Shown here one piece after another: positions 26,076 to 34,626 of a stretch of DNA of 64,000 nt. Source of the DNA: Chelativorans sp. AA-79 (GTDB lineage Bacteria; Pseudomonadota; Alphaproteobacteria; Rhizobiales; Rhizobiaceae); the NCBI RefSeq assembly GCF_029457495.1, contig NZ_CP120361.1, positions 806,001 through 870,000 of the forward strand. The letters are read 5' to 3'. Both the position numbers and the translations under genes were made by a program. The stretch's first letter is position 1; each line of letters starts with the position of its first letter. The notes under the pieces are model-generated. The model made no database searches and was not told the DNA's origin. It was given only the letters and a program-made list of their open reading frames with translations.

Positions 26076-26870
26076 ATGAGCGAGGCGGTCGAGTCAACGG
26101 AAAGCGGTGCTGCACGCAGCGAACTGGTGGGTTCGCTGGCGAAGGGGCTCGGTGTGCTCCAGATCCTCGCGGGCGCGCCTTCCGGACTGCGCCTCACGGA
26201 GGTCGCCGAGGCGGCGGGGCTGACGCGCGCCGGCGCCCGGCGGCTGCTGCTTACGCTGGTGGCGGAAGGCTATGTGCGGCAGGAGGGCCGGCAATTCCTG
26301 CTTACCGCCAAGATGCTCTCGCTCAGCCGCACGTGGCTTGGCGCTACATCCGGATGGTCGCGTGCGGAGCCTGTCTTGCGGGAGGTCTCGCAGGCGGTGG
26401 GGGAATCCTGCTCGGCGGCGGTGCTGGAAGGGGAAGACGTTGTCTATGTCGCCCGCGTGGCGGGCCGGCGGATCGTTTCCGTATCCCTTTCCGTCGGCAC
26501 CCGGCTGCCGGCCTACTGCACCTCGATGGGCCGGGTGCTTCTGTCAGGCCTGGACGATGCCGAACTCGCCTGTTTTCTGGACAAGGCGGCGATCCGCGCC
26601 AATACGCCCAAGACGGTTACGGACCGGCAGGCCCTTGCGGCCCGCATCGCCGACGTCCGGCGGGCAGGCTACGCCATCGTCGACGAGGAACTCGAGCTGG
26701 GTCTGCGGTCGATCGCCGTGCCGGTGCGCGCGCGTCCCGGTGCCGTCGTGGCGGCGATCAACGTCTCCACCCAGGCGGCGCGCTTTTCCTGCGAGGAAAT
26801 GGGCAGGACCCTCCTGCCGCCGCTTCTCGAGGCGGCAGCCAAGATCGAGGATATTCTCGCATTCCAATAG
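26076..26870 (+). CDS. IclR-family regulator (PcaR/PcaU-like)
   Basis: This 264-residue protein has an N-terminal IclR helix-turn-helix (LRLTEVAEAAGLTRAGARRLL) and an effector domain typical of aromatic-pathway members (VVYVARVAGRRIVSVSLSVGTRLPAYCTSMGRVLL, split here by domain; GYAIVDEELELGLRSIAVPV). It is divergent from catI-catJ-pcaF. PcaR-type proteins usually activate these genes with beta-ketoadipate, which is the likely effector. It is 57 bp from catI and shares the palindrome at 26031-26049. Confidence 0.88.
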   Translation: MSEAVESTESGAARSELVGSLAKGLGVLQILAGAPSGLRLTEVAEAAGLTRAGARRLLLTLVAEGYVRQEGRQFLLTAKMLSLSRTWLGATSGWSRAEPVLREVSQAVGESCSAAVLEGEDVVYVARVAGRRIVSVSLSVGTRLPAYCTSMGRVLLSGLDDAELACFLDKAAIRANTPKTVTDRQALAARIADVRRAGYAIVDEELELGLRSIAVPVRARPGAVVAAINVSTQAARFSCEEMGRTLLPPLLEAAAKIEDILAFQ

Positions 26871-26893
26871 GGTTTCGAGCGATCGCGCCACAG

Positions 26894-27118
26894 TCATGCG
26901 GCGCTCCTTGAATCCTTCCGTTCTTCCGCACCTTCGAGCATATCCCGCATCTTGCGGGCGAGCCGCTCCTGCAGGCGGGCGTGCATCAGCTTTTCCCAGG
27001 CCGGATCATCGGCGGCCATCGCGTGAGGCATCGACAGCAGCGTGTCGATAACGGACGCCTGATCGTTGCACGCGAGCAGCGCGTCGATCTCCGCTTCAAC
27101 CTTCTTATCAACAGTCAT
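26894..27118 (-). CDS. Small conserved-looking hypothetical protein, 74 aa
   Basis: The 74-residue product is charged and alpha-helical, with a C-terminal Arg/Glu-rich stretch (RLQERLARKMRDMLEGAEER). It has no signal peptide or membrane segment. GGAGG stands 6 nt before its ATG, which supports translation. It lies between the IclR gene (convergent) and the xyl operon. I do not recognise a family. Confidence 0.6.
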   Translation of the reverse strand: MTVDKKVEAEIDALLACNDQASVIDTLLSMPHAMAADDPAWEKLMHARLQERLARKMRDMLEGAEERKDSRSAA

Positions 27119-27336
27119 CCTACGCCTCCGAATCTGGAGGCCTGAATCTAGGCCATCAATCCTGTCGGGATGAAGGCGGTGGGATGAAGATTTGGCGACA
27201 AGTTTATAGAGAAGTATCTCGCTTGTTTACATCGCATTAATATGTCGTGTTCCGCGAGCAGGATGCGGGCACGAGGCCGCGGTCACGGCGCGTGTCTTGC
27301 TTGGAGCTTACCTAAAATCGTTAGAAATCAGCATCC

Positions 27337-27386
27337 TCCCGCCGTCCGCCCCAAGGCCTTGCGAACCTTGGCGTGGAGCGGCGGGA
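27337..27386 (-). terminator. Stem-loop downstream of xylA
   Basis: The outer arms TCCCGCCG (27337-27344) and CGGCGGGA (27379-27386) and the inner CCAAGG (27351-27356)/CCTTGG (27366-27371) form one long hairpin. It lies 13 bp beyond the xylA stop. No clean U-tract follows, so it may be a terminator or an mRNA 3'-end stabiliser. Confidence 0.55.
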
Positions 27387-27399
27387 AGCGCCGGAGCGG

Positions 27400-28710
27400 C
27401 TAGACGTAACGGTTTACGATATTCTCCAGCTTCTCCTGGCGGCCGGAGCGCGGCTTGGGGTCGAGGTTCTCGCGCGCGACGCGCTCGGCGATCTCCTCGA
27501 GCGTGCGCTCGCCTGCCAGCATGGCCTGCGCTTCGGCGCCCTTCCAGCCCGCGTAGCGCTCTTCCAGCGGCGCGCTCAGCGCCTTGTCCTCGATCATGTG
27601 GGCGGCCGCCTTCAGGCCCCGCGCGCAGATGTCCATGCCGCCGATATGGGCGGCGATCAGATCTTCCGGATCGAGCGACTGGCGGCGCAGCTTGGCGTCG
27701 AAATTGGTGCCGCCCGTCGCGAAGCCGCCGGCCTGCAGAACGTAGTAGTAGGCCAGCGCCGCTTCCGGCGCGCTGTTGGGGAACTGGTCCGTGTCCCAGC
27801 CCGACTGGTAATCGTTGCGGTTCATGTCGATGGAGCCGAAGATGCCGAGGGCCGTGGCCAGCGCCAGCTCATGCTCGAAGGAGTGGCCGGCGAGCAGCGC
27901 GTGGCCCTGCTCGATATTCACCTTCACCTCGTTTTCCAGCCCGTAGCGCTTCAGGAAACCGAAGACGGTCGCCACATCGAAGTCATACTGGTGCTTCGTC
28001 GGCTCCTGCGGCTTGGGCTCGATCAGGATGGTGCCGCCGAATCCGATCTTGTGCTTGTAGTCGACCACCATGGAGAGGAAGCGACCGAGCTGGTCGAGCT
28101 CGCGGCCCATATCGGTGTTGAGCAGGGTCTCGTAGCCTTCGCGCCCGCCCCAGAGCACATAATTCTCGCCGCCCAGGCGCTTCGTTACGTCAATGCAGGA
28201 TTTCACCGTGGCGGCGGCATAGGCGAAGACGTCCGGATCCGGGTTGGTCGCGGCGCCCGACATGTAGCGGCGGTGGGAGAAGAGGTTCGCGGTGCCCCAA
28301 AGCAGCTTGACCCCCGTCTTCTCCATCTTTCCGGCGAAGTGGTCGGCGATCTCGTTCAGGCGGGAGACGCTTTCGGAATGGCTGGAGCCTTCCGGACGCA
28401 CGTCCGCGTCATGGAAGGTGAAGTAGGGGGCGCCGAGGATCTCGAACATCTCGAAGGCGACATCGGCTTTGAGCTTCGCCTTCTCCATCGTGTCGCCGAA
28501 CCAGGGGCGCTCGAAGGTCTGGCCGCCGAAGGGGTCGCCGCCCGGCCAGACGAAAGTGTGCCAGTAGCAGACGGCGAAGCGCAGATGATCCTCGAGTCGC
28601 TTGCCGAGCACGATTTCGTCAGGGTTGTAGTGGCGGAAGGCGAGCGGATTGTCGCTTTCGGGCCCTTCATAGGCGATCGGCTTCAGATCGCCGAAAAAAC
28701 CGGTGCTCAT
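27400..28710 (-). CDS. xylA: Xylose isomerase
   Basis: This 436-residue enzyme converts D-xylose to D-xylulose. Family signatures are present: [26 protein letters not shown] (catalytic His/Asp), [32 protein letters not shown] (metal Glu and substrate Lys) and [17 protein letters not shown]. Length is typical of class II isomerases. The ATG at 28710 overlaps the xylB stop by 4 bp, so the operon order is xylB-xylA, with a stem-loop after xylA. Confidence 0.96.
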   Translation of the reverse strand: MSTGFFGDLKPIAYEGPESDNPLAFRHYNPDEIVLGKRLEDHLRFAVCYWHTFVWPGGDPFGGQTFERPWFGDTMEKAKLKADVAFEMFEILGAPYFTFHDADVRPEGSSHSESVSRLNEIADHFAGKMEKTGVKLLWGTANLFSHRRYMSGAATNPDPDVFAYAAATVKSCIDVTKRLGGENYVLWGGREGYETLLNTDMGRELDQLGRFLSMVVDYKHKIGFGGTILIEPKPQEPTKHQYDFDVATVFGFLKRYGLENEVKVNIEQGHALLAGHSFEHELALATALGIFGSIDMNRNDYQSGWDTDQFPNSAPEAALAYYYVLQAGGFATGGTNFDAKLRRQSLDPEDLIAAHIGGMDICARGLKAAAHMIEDKALSAPLEERYAGWKGAEAQAMLAGERTLEEIAERVARENLDPKPRSGRQEKLENIVNRYV

Positions 28711-30161
28711 GACGAAACTCCTCGTATTGCGGGGTAAAGGCCGCGGTAGCGGCGATAGGCGTCCTCGAAGGCCGGAACGAGGCTGGAGGCAGGCTCGATG
28801 GTGGCGGAGATAGCCGGCGGCGTGCAGACGGCGAGGGGGTCCGCACCCTCCGCCGCGACGAGACCGAGGCGGGCCGCCCCGAAGGCCGCGCCGAAGTCTC
28901 CCTCGGCGGGGACATCGACGGGAATGCCGAGCGCGGTGGCGATGGCGTTGAGCCAATAGGTCGAGCGCGAGCCGCCGCCGATCGCAGTGACGCGGGAAAG
29001 TTCCGTGCCGGCCTGCTTCAGGGCTTCGAGGCTGTCGCGGAAGGCGAAGGCCACGCCTTCGACGACGGCCCGGGTGAGGGCGGCGCGGTCCGTCCGGTGG
29101 GCGAGGCCCACGAAGCTGCCGCGGATGACGGCGTCGTTGTGCGGTGTTCGCTCGCCGGAGAGATAAGGCAGGAAGATGACGCCCGAGGGCGCCGTCAGCC
29201 CCTCGCCGAGCTCGCCGGTGAGCTCGCTCGGCTTGGTTCCGGTGACGCCGGCGAGCCAGTTGAGCGAATCGGTGGCCGACAGGATGACGCCCATCTGGTG
29301 CCAGGTGTCCGGCAGGGCGTGGCAGAAGGTGTGCACCGCGCTTTCCGGATTGGGGAGGTAGGCGGCGTTGGAGGCGAAGAGCACGCCGGACGTGCCGAGC
29401 GAGACGAAGGCAGCGCCGGGCGTCACCGTGCCCGCGCCGCAGGCGGAGGCCGCGTTGTCTCCGGCACCGCCCGCGACCACCACGCCGTGGCCAATGCCCC
29501 AGCGGCCCGCCAGTTCGGCGCGCAGCGTGCCCGCACGCTCCGTACCCTCCACAAGGCGCGGCATCTGGCTTTCCTCAAGGGAGGTCGCAGCCAGCAGTTC
29601 GGCCGACCAGCGGCGGTTCTCCACGTCGAGCCAGGCGGTACCGGCAGCGTCCGACATCTCGGAGATGTGCTCGCCGGTGAGCCACAGGCGCAGATAGTCT
29701 TTCGGCAGCAGCACCCTTGCCGTCCTGGCGAAGATGTCGGGCTCGTTGTTCCTCACCCAGTTCAGCTTCGGAGCGGTGAAGCCGGGGAAAACGATGTTGC
29801 CGGTGATCCTGCGGAAGCGCGGATCGGCATCGAGATCGGCCGCCTCCTTGTGGCTGCGGGTGTCGTTCCACAGGATGCAGGGGCGCAGCGGGTTGTCCGC
29901 TTCGTCCAGGAGGGTGGCGCCGTGCATCTGGCCGGAAAGGCCGATGCCCTTCACCGCCGCAAGCTCCGCCCCGTGGGCGGATCTCAGCGCGGCGACGGCT
30001 TCCTCCGCCGCGCGAATCCAGTCGGCGGGATCCTGTTCGGACCAGCCCGTGTGCGGCCTTGAAACATCAAGCGTTCCGGTGGCCGAGCCAACGATTTCCT
30101 GTCCGTCGTCAACCAGGAGCGCCTTCACCCCTGAGGTGCCGAGGTCGAGCCCGAGATACAT
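28707..30161 (-). CDS. xylB: Xylulokinase
   Basis: This 484-residue FGGY-family kinase phosphorylates D-xylulose. It starts [18 protein letters not shown] (phosphate 1 motif) and has [33 protein letters not shown] (phosphate 2) and [20 protein letters not shown] (adenosine motif). An upstream extension of the frame (to 30248) crosses the operator and is rejected. It is first in the xylB-xylA operon; the transporter and regulator genes are not in the window. Confidence 0.95.
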   Translation of the reverse strand: MYLGLDLGTSGVKALLVDDGQEIVGSATGTLDVSRPHTGWSEQDPADWIRAAEEAVAALRSAHGAELAAVKGIGLSGQMHGATLLDEADNPLRPCILWNDTRSHKEAADLDADPRFRRITGNIVFPGFTAPKLNWVRNNEPDIFARTARVLLPKDYLRLWLTGEHISEMSDAAGTAWLDVENRRWSAELLAATSLEESQMPRLVEGTERAGTLRAELAGRWGIGHGVVVAGGAGDNAASACGAGTVTPGAAFVSLGTSGVLFASNAAYLPNPESAVHTFCHALPDTWHQMGVILSATDSLNWLAGVTGTKPSELTGELGEGLTAPSGVIFLPYLSGERTPHNDAVIRGSFVGLAHRTDRAALTRAVVEGVAFAFRDSLEALKQAGTELSRVTAIGGGSRSTYWLNAIATALGIPVDVPAEGDFGAAFGAARLGLVAAEGADPLAVCTPPAISATIEPASSLVPAFEDAYRRYRGLYPAIRGVSS

Positions 30162-30210
30162 CGCTTCCTCCCATGCAACCGCAGCGATCTCCGTTGCCGC
30201 GGCTGCAAAC

Positions 30211-30239
30211 ATATTTATTTCGAGTTTCGAAACAAATAT
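30211..30239. promoter_or_regulatory. xyl operon operator
   Basis: ATATTTATTTCGA (30211-30223) and TCGAAACAAATAT (30227-30239) form an inverted repeat with 12 of 13 matching positions and a GTT centre, about 50 bp before xylB. The TTTCGA-N3-TCGAAA core is the kind of site bound by ROK-family XylR repressors. It may also affect the divergent dehydrogenase gene. Confidence 0.7.
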
Positions 30240-30351
30240 ATATAACACCCGCGGCGAGGCAATTCGTCAAGCCACGAAAAGGCAACCGGCTTTACATTTG
30301 CGTGCGCCGCCCGTTCCAATAGCATTGCTGATTCTCATTGGAGACTGTGCG

Positions 30352-31326
30352 ATGCCCGACGGAGCCGAAGACGTCACCATTCTCGTGCCTGGGAAGTTGC
30401 ATTCGCATGCGGTGAGCCGTATCGGCGAGCGCTTCAGGCTCATGGCGGTGGAGCGCTCCGATCCTGCGCTCCTGACGGACGAGATGAAGCGGAGCGTCGT
30501 CGGAGTGGCTGCTTCCGGCGCCATCAGCTCGGCATTCATGGATGCGCTGCCCAAACTCCAGATCGTCGCTAGCTTCGGCGTCGGCTATGACGCGGTGGAT
30601 GCCGCCCATGCGGGTCGAAAAGGCATCGTGGTGACCAACACGCCGGACGTACTCACGGAGGAGGTCGCCGACACGGCGCTCGGCCTGCTCATCAACACCG
30701 TTCGCGAACTGCCCAAGGCGGAAAACTATCTGCGCGAGGGACGCTGGCGGCGCGAGGGCGCTTATCCGCTGACATGCGCCACGCTGCGCGGGCGTAGCGT
30801 CGGCATCTTCGGCATGGGCCGGATCGGCCGGGCGATCGCCCGGCGCGTCGAGGCTTTCGGGCTGCCGGTGAGCTATCACAACAGGCGCAAGGTCGAGGAT
30901 GCGCCCTACGCCTATCACCAGACGCTCGTCGGCCTCGCCGAGGCGGTCGACACGCTGATTTCCGTTGCGCCTGGCGGGGCGGCGACGGAGAAGGCCGTCA
31001 ATGCCGAAGTGCTGCGGGCGCTCGGGCCGAACGGCGTCTTCATCAATGTGGGGCGCGGCAGCACGGTAGACGAGGCCGCGCTTGCGGCCGCGCTCCGGGA
31101 CGGTACGATCCTGGCAGCAGGCCTCGATGTCTTCGCGGACGAGCCCAATGTGCCCGACAGCCTTCTGTCGCTGGGGAATGCATGCCTGTTGCCGCATGTG
31201 GCTTCGGCTTCCGTCCACACGCGCCAGGCGATGGCCGATCTCGTGGTCGACAATCTGGTTGCATGGTTCACGCGGGGCGCGCCGCTCACCCCGGTGGCGG
31301 AAACGGCGCATCTGAAGGAACCCTAA
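30352..31326 (+). CDS. D-2-hydroxyacid dehydrogenase (GhrB/HprA type)
   Basis: This 324-residue NAD(P)-dependent enzyme has a GMGRIGRAIARRVEAFG Rossmann motif and the catalytic Arg in INVGRGSTVDE. The Glu is in LDVFADEPNVP and the His in LLPHVASASVHTR. It probably reduces glyoxylate or hydroxypyruvate, or acts on a related 2-ketoacid. The ATG at 30352 gives the family's normal N-terminus; the frame is open farther upstream only as an antisense shadow of xylB. It is divergent from xylBA, with the xyl operator between them. Confidence 0.88.
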   Translation: MPDGAEDVTILVPGKLHSHAVSRIGERFRLMAVERSDPALLTDEMKRSVVGVAASGAISSAFMDALPKLQIVASFGVGYDAVDAAHAGRKGIVVTNTPDVLTEEVADTALGLLINTVRELPKAENYLREGRWRREGAYPLTCATLRGRSVGIFGMGRIGRAIARRVEAFGLPVSYHNRRKVEDAPYAYHQTLVGLAEAVDTLISVAPGGAATEKAVNAEVLRALGPNGVFINVGRGSTVDEAALAAALRDGTILAAGLDVFADEPNVPDSLLSLGNACLLPHVASASVHTRQAMADLVVDNLVAWFTRGAPLTPVAETAHLKEP

Positions 31327-31407
31327 ATGCGCTGCATTCCAGTCAAGTTTTCTTAACGATTGTCCATAATGATGCATTTATTATCGCAAAAGTTGCAGGG
31401 GCGAGGA

Positions 31408-31806
31408 ATGAAGTTGGCAATCTCCGCACTCGCTGTTCTGGCGGTGCTCGGGACGGCACCCTTTGTTTCGCCGGGGCGTAACGCTTCCGACGCGGCGCAG
31501 GCTGCGGGTACAAAGGCAAAGCCGCAATCCCGGTACGAGCTCAGTGTTTCCGGACAGAAGGGGAACTGCACGGTCGTCAAGCGCGGCGGTGCGGAACTGC
31601 AGCGGGCGGCGCTCGAACTTACGCCGGAATGCGTGGACATGATGCCGCGCCTTGCCGAAGCGCGCTACTGGCAGGAAGACGGCGCGGGCGAACTCTCCTT
31701 CGTGGCGGCGGACGGCAGATCCGTCGTGGAATTCTTCGCGGCGGACGGTGTCGCCTACGAATCGCTCAAGCCGTTGTCGCCAATCGTCGCGCTCAGGGCG
31801 CAGTAG
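31408..31806 (+). CDS. Secreted protease inhibitor Inh/Omp19-like domain protein
   Basis: The 132-residue product starts with a signal peptide (MKLAISALAVLAVLGTAPFV). It then has a low-complexity linker and an AprI/Inh-like beta-barrel domain with two Cys (GNCTVVK, LTPECVDMMP) and a terminal GRSVVEFF strand. This domain occurs in metalloprotease inhibitors and in the Brucella lipoprotein Omp19. No lipobox is obvious. The ATG at 31408 has GCGAGGA upstream. A role as periplasmic protease inhibitor is inferred from fold only. Confidence 0.65.
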   Translation: MKLAISALAVLAVLGTAPFVSPGRNASDAAQAAGTKAKPQSRYELSVSGQKGNCTVVKRGGAELQRAALELTPECVDMMPRLAEARYWQEDGAGELSFVAADGRSVVEFFAADGVAYESLKPLSPIVALRAQ

Positions 31807-31813
31807 GAAGCGC

Positions 31814-32602
31814 TCACTCGGCCGCGGCAGGGCGCAGGCGCGCCGCCGCGTGCGCGCGCACCGCATCGCCGAAAGCCTCGAAGACCTTACGTGAGGCGTC
31901 GTCGCTTGCCACCCAGTACTCCGGATGCCACTGCACGCCCACGGCAAAGCCCGGGACCCCGCGGACGGAAATCGCCTCTACGGTGCCATCCGGCGCCAGG
32001 GCTTCCACCTGAAGATCCGGGCCGAGGCGGTCGATGCCCTGCCGGTGCACGGAATTGACCATGACCTCGCCGGAGCCGAGAATACCGGCAAGGCAGGTTT
32101 CCGGCCTGATCTCCACCTTCTGGCGGATGGCGAAGCGCTCGTCCTGGGTGTCGCCGAGGCCGCGATGGTCGAGCGCACCCTCGCGCTCCTGGATCTCGCG
32201 GACGAGCGTGCCGCCCAGCGCCACGTTGAGCTCCTGTATGCCGCGGCAGATGGCAAGCAGCGGGACGCCCTTTTCGATCGCCTTGCGGATGAGCGGAATG
32301 GTGGTGGCGTCGCGCCGCTCGTCATAGGGTCCGTGCTCCTCGTCCGCCGCTGCTCCATAGAGGGGTGGGTAGACATTGGATTTCGCGCCGGTGAGCATGA
32401 CGCCGTCGACCGAGGCAAGGAGCCCGTCGAGGTCGATCCTCTCGCCGAAGGAGGGCACCAGCACGGGCAGGACACGGGCAACCGAGAGCGCCGCTTCGAG
32501 ATACTGCTCCGGCGCAGCGTGCCAGGTGTAGTTCTCGAAATGCTTCACATCCGTGGATACGGCGACGAGCGGCTGCGGCATGGAATCGGTCCTGGTGATC
32601 AT
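31814..32602 (-). CDS. Class I glutamine amidotransferase-like hydrolase (peptidase C26)
   Basis: This 262-residue protein has the amidotransferase triad: Cys in LLAICRGIQELNVALGG, and His/Glu in GVQWHPEYW. It resembles gamma-glutamyl-GABA hydrolase and other peptidase C26 enzymes, which release glutamate from gamma-glutamyl amines. Residues LTGAKSNVYPPLYG fit this group. No polyamine or GABA genes are adjacent, so the physiological substrate is unknown. The ATG at 32602 has GGGGAG upstream; a second ATG lies seven codons later. Confidence 0.85.
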   Translation of the reverse strand: MITRTDSMPQPLVAVSTDVKHFENYTWHAAPEQYLEAALSVARVLPVLVPSFGERIDLDGLLASVDGVMLTGAKSNVYPPLYGAAADEEHGPYDERRDATTIPLIRKAIEKGVPLLAICRGIQELNVALGGTLVREIQEREGALDHRGLGDTQDERFAIRQKVEIRPETCLAGILGSGEVMVNSVHRQGIDRLGPDLQVEALAPDGTVEAISVRGVPGFAVGVQWHPEYWVASDDASRKVFEAFGDAVRAHAAARLRPAAAE

Positions 32603-32821
32603 ACGCTCCCCATGTAATTACGTCTCCCGGAGCTTCCAAGCTCCAACGTCGGCCGAAGCGGCCGTCGGACGCGTTTACCCAAGCTGCCGATTGCCCGCCC
32701 GGGGCAACTGGACTTGGCCGCACACGCGTGTATTGATAGCCGCCGGCAATCGGGGGAGGCTGGCGCGCGCCGCCGCGCTCGATCTCCGCTTGTTTTCGAT
32801 CCGCAATATGGGAGGTACTTC

Positions 32822-33916
32822 ATGGATCGCCGCTCATTCATAAAAAAGGCAGGACTGGCCGGTGTCGGCGCAGGTGCCGCCGCGCTCGCCACACCCGCCA
32901 TCTCGCAGGGCAACCAGACCTGGCGCATGGTCACCACCTGGCCCAAGAACTTCCCGGGGCTCGGCGTGGGCGCCCAGCGGCTCGCCGACCGAATCACCGC
33001 CGCTTCCGGCGGGCGGCTCACCATCCAGGTCTATGCCGCGGGCGAATTGGTGCCGCCGCTGCAGTCGCTCGACGCCGTCATCGACGGCTCGGCCGAGATG
33101 AGCCACGGCGCGGCCTATTACTGGCAGAACAAGAGCCAGGGTCTGTCGTTCTTCACCGGCGTGCCCTACGGCATGACCTCGCGCGAGCTGACGGCCTGGG
33201 TGCGTTATCTCGGCGGGCAGGAGATCTGGGACGAGATCTACGACCAGTTCGGCGTGCAGGGCTTCCTCTCGGGCGACACGGGCACGCAGGCGGGCGGCTG
33301 GTTCCGCGACGAACTCACCGGGGTGGACTCCGTCAGGGGCCTGCGCTTCCGCACTCCGGGCCTCGGCGGCCAGGTGTGGGAGAAGCTCGGCGCCACCGTC
33401 ACCAACATGGCGGCGGGCGAAATCTTCCAGGCGCTGCAGTCCGGCACTCTGGACGCGGCGGAGTTCGTGGGGCCCTACAACGACCTCGCGCTCGGTTTCT
33501 ACCAGGTCTGCAAGAACTACTATTTCCCGAGCTTCGTGGAGCCGGGGCTTGCGACCGAACTCGTCGTCTCCAAGGCGAAATACCAGGAGCTGCCGGAGGA
33601 TCTGCAGGCGATCATCCGTGACGCCAGCCAGGCCGAGTACGACAATGTTGCCGCCGATTTCGCGGCCAACGATCCGCGTGCTCTTCAGACGCTGGTCGAC
33701 GACCACGGCGTGCAGGTGCGCACCTTCCCCGAGGACATCATGGAGGCGGGCGCGACCGCGGCGAAGGAGATCCTGCAGGGTCTGCTCGAATCCAGCGATC
33801 CCCTGACCAAGAAGACGGCGGAAAGCTTCGTCTCGGCACTCAACATCGTGCGCCAGAAGACGGAGGGCACCGATTCGCTCTTCATCCAGGCGCGCGAAAA
33901 ATACTTCAAGATCTGA
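32822..33916 (+). CDS. TRAP transporter periplasmic substrate-binding protein (TakP-like)
   Basis: This 364-residue DctP-family protein starts MDRRSFIKKAGLAGVGAGAA, a twin-arginine-type signal. The mature part begins QTWRMVTTWPKNFPGLGVGA, like the TakP/lactate-binding branch that takes 2-oxo or 2-hydroxy acids. Conserved Arg in GLRFRTPGLGG and the pocket around EFVGPYNDLALGFYQV fit carboxylate binding. The ATG at 32822 has GGGAGGT 5 nt upstream. A strong terminator follows. It is convergent to the membrane subunit genes, so it is expressed from its own promoter. Confidence 0.9.
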   Translation: MDRRSFIKKAGLAGVGAGAAALATPAISQGNQTWRMVTTWPKNFPGLGVGAQRLADRITAASGGRLTIQVYAAGELVPPLQSLDAVIDGSAEMSHGAAYYWQNKSQGLSFFTGVPYGMTSRELTAWVRYLGGQEIWDEIYDQFGVQGFLSGDTGTQAGGWFRDELTGVDSVRGLRFRTPGLGGQVWEKLGATVTNMAAGEIFQALQSGTLDAAEFVGPYNDLALGFYQVCKNYYFPSFVEPGLATELVVSKAKYQELPEDLQAIIRDASQAEYDNVAADFAANDPRALQTLVDDHGVQVRTFPEDIMEAGATAAKEILQGLLESSDPLTKKTAESFVSALNIVRQKTEGTDSLFIQAREKYFKI

Positions 33917-33939
33917 GGCGTGGAGCCTTCAAGTGTCGG

Positions 33940-33966
33940 GCCCGGGCGGAAACGCCCGGGCTTTTT
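33940..33966 (+). terminator. Rho-independent terminator after the TRAP binding protein
   Basis: A perfect 9-bp stem (33940-33948 and 33953-33961) with a GAAA tetraloop is followed by five T (33962-33966). It is an ideal intrinsic terminator, 24 bp after the binding-protein stop and just before the convergent exoD stop. Confidence 0.92.
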
Positions 33967-33969
33967 CGT

Positions 33970-34608
33970 TCAGCCGCCGAAGACCGACGTCAAGCCGCGG
34001 CCGGCCATATAGGCCCCGTAACCAAGCACCGAGAAATAGACGATGGTGGCGAGCGCCATGCCATAGCCGGCGAGCACGAAAAGTCCGTCGCGCTGGGAAA
34101 TGCCAACGGCGAGGAACAGGATGCCGAAGGCGGGAAGGGTGTTGGAGAAAGGCACGAGCCCGAGCGGGAACATCAGGAGGACGCCGCCCAGGACCAGCAC
34201 CAGGCCGTTGAAGCGGTTGATCGCTGCTCCCGTCGTCAGGGCCTCGATGCGCGGTCTGATGACCTTCTCGATGCGCTCCACGATCTCCGATCCTTTTCGA
34301 AGGGTGGGGATCAGCTTGTCGGCATCGATCGGCCGGTCGGTGATCCTCTTGGGCAGCCATGGCGCGCGGTTCAGGGTGATGCCGACCGAGATGAGGATAA
34401 TGGCAAGCCCGAACACCGTGCTCACGCCGGGGATGGAGACGGGCAGGAGAAAGGGCAGGGTCAGGATCGCACAGAGCAGGAGCAGGCCCTGCTCGCCCGT
34501 GAGCTCGACGATCTCGCGCAGCGTGACGTTGCGCCCGTCGATGGCTTCCACCGTCTTGCGGATCGTCTCGCGGAGGGGCTGCGAGGTGTCGCCGAAGTTC
34601 AACCGCAT
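33970..34608 (-). CDS. exoD: ExoD-family membrane protein
   Basis: This 212-residue inner-membrane protein matches the ExoD family: LREIVELTGEQGLLLLCAILTLPF and IPGVSTVFGLAIILISVGI, then paired hydrophobic helices near the C-terminus. ExoD affects exopolysaccharide production and alkaline tolerance in Sinorhizobium. Here it is the last gene of the dctQ-dctM-exoD unit, 18 bp after dctM. This suggests co-expression with the TRAP transporter and is an unexpected partnership. Confidence 0.85.
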   Translation of the reverse strand: MRLNFGDTSQPLRETIRKTVEAIDGRNVTLREIVELTGEQGLLLLCAILTLPFLLPVSIPGVSTVFGLAIILISVGITLNRAPWLPKRITDRPIDADKLIPTLRKGSEIVERIEKVIRPRIEALTTGAAINRFNGLVLVLGGVLLMFPLGLVPFSNTLPAFGILFLAVGISQRDGLFVLAGYGMALATIVYFSVLGYGAYMAGRGLTSVFGG

Positions 34609-34626
34609 GCGCAGTCACTCCGTTTC

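Noticed and set aside
28711..28956. Upstream extension of xylA
   Set aside because: It lies within xylB and is Arg-rich shadow sequence; [16 protein letters not shown] at 28710 is the normal xylose isomerase start.
32622..32680. Short palindromes (32629-32644 and GGCCG-AAG-CGGCC) before the TRAP binding-protein gene
   Set aside because: Short and GC-rich; such matches are frequent by chance and no regulator is suggested, so no operator is called.
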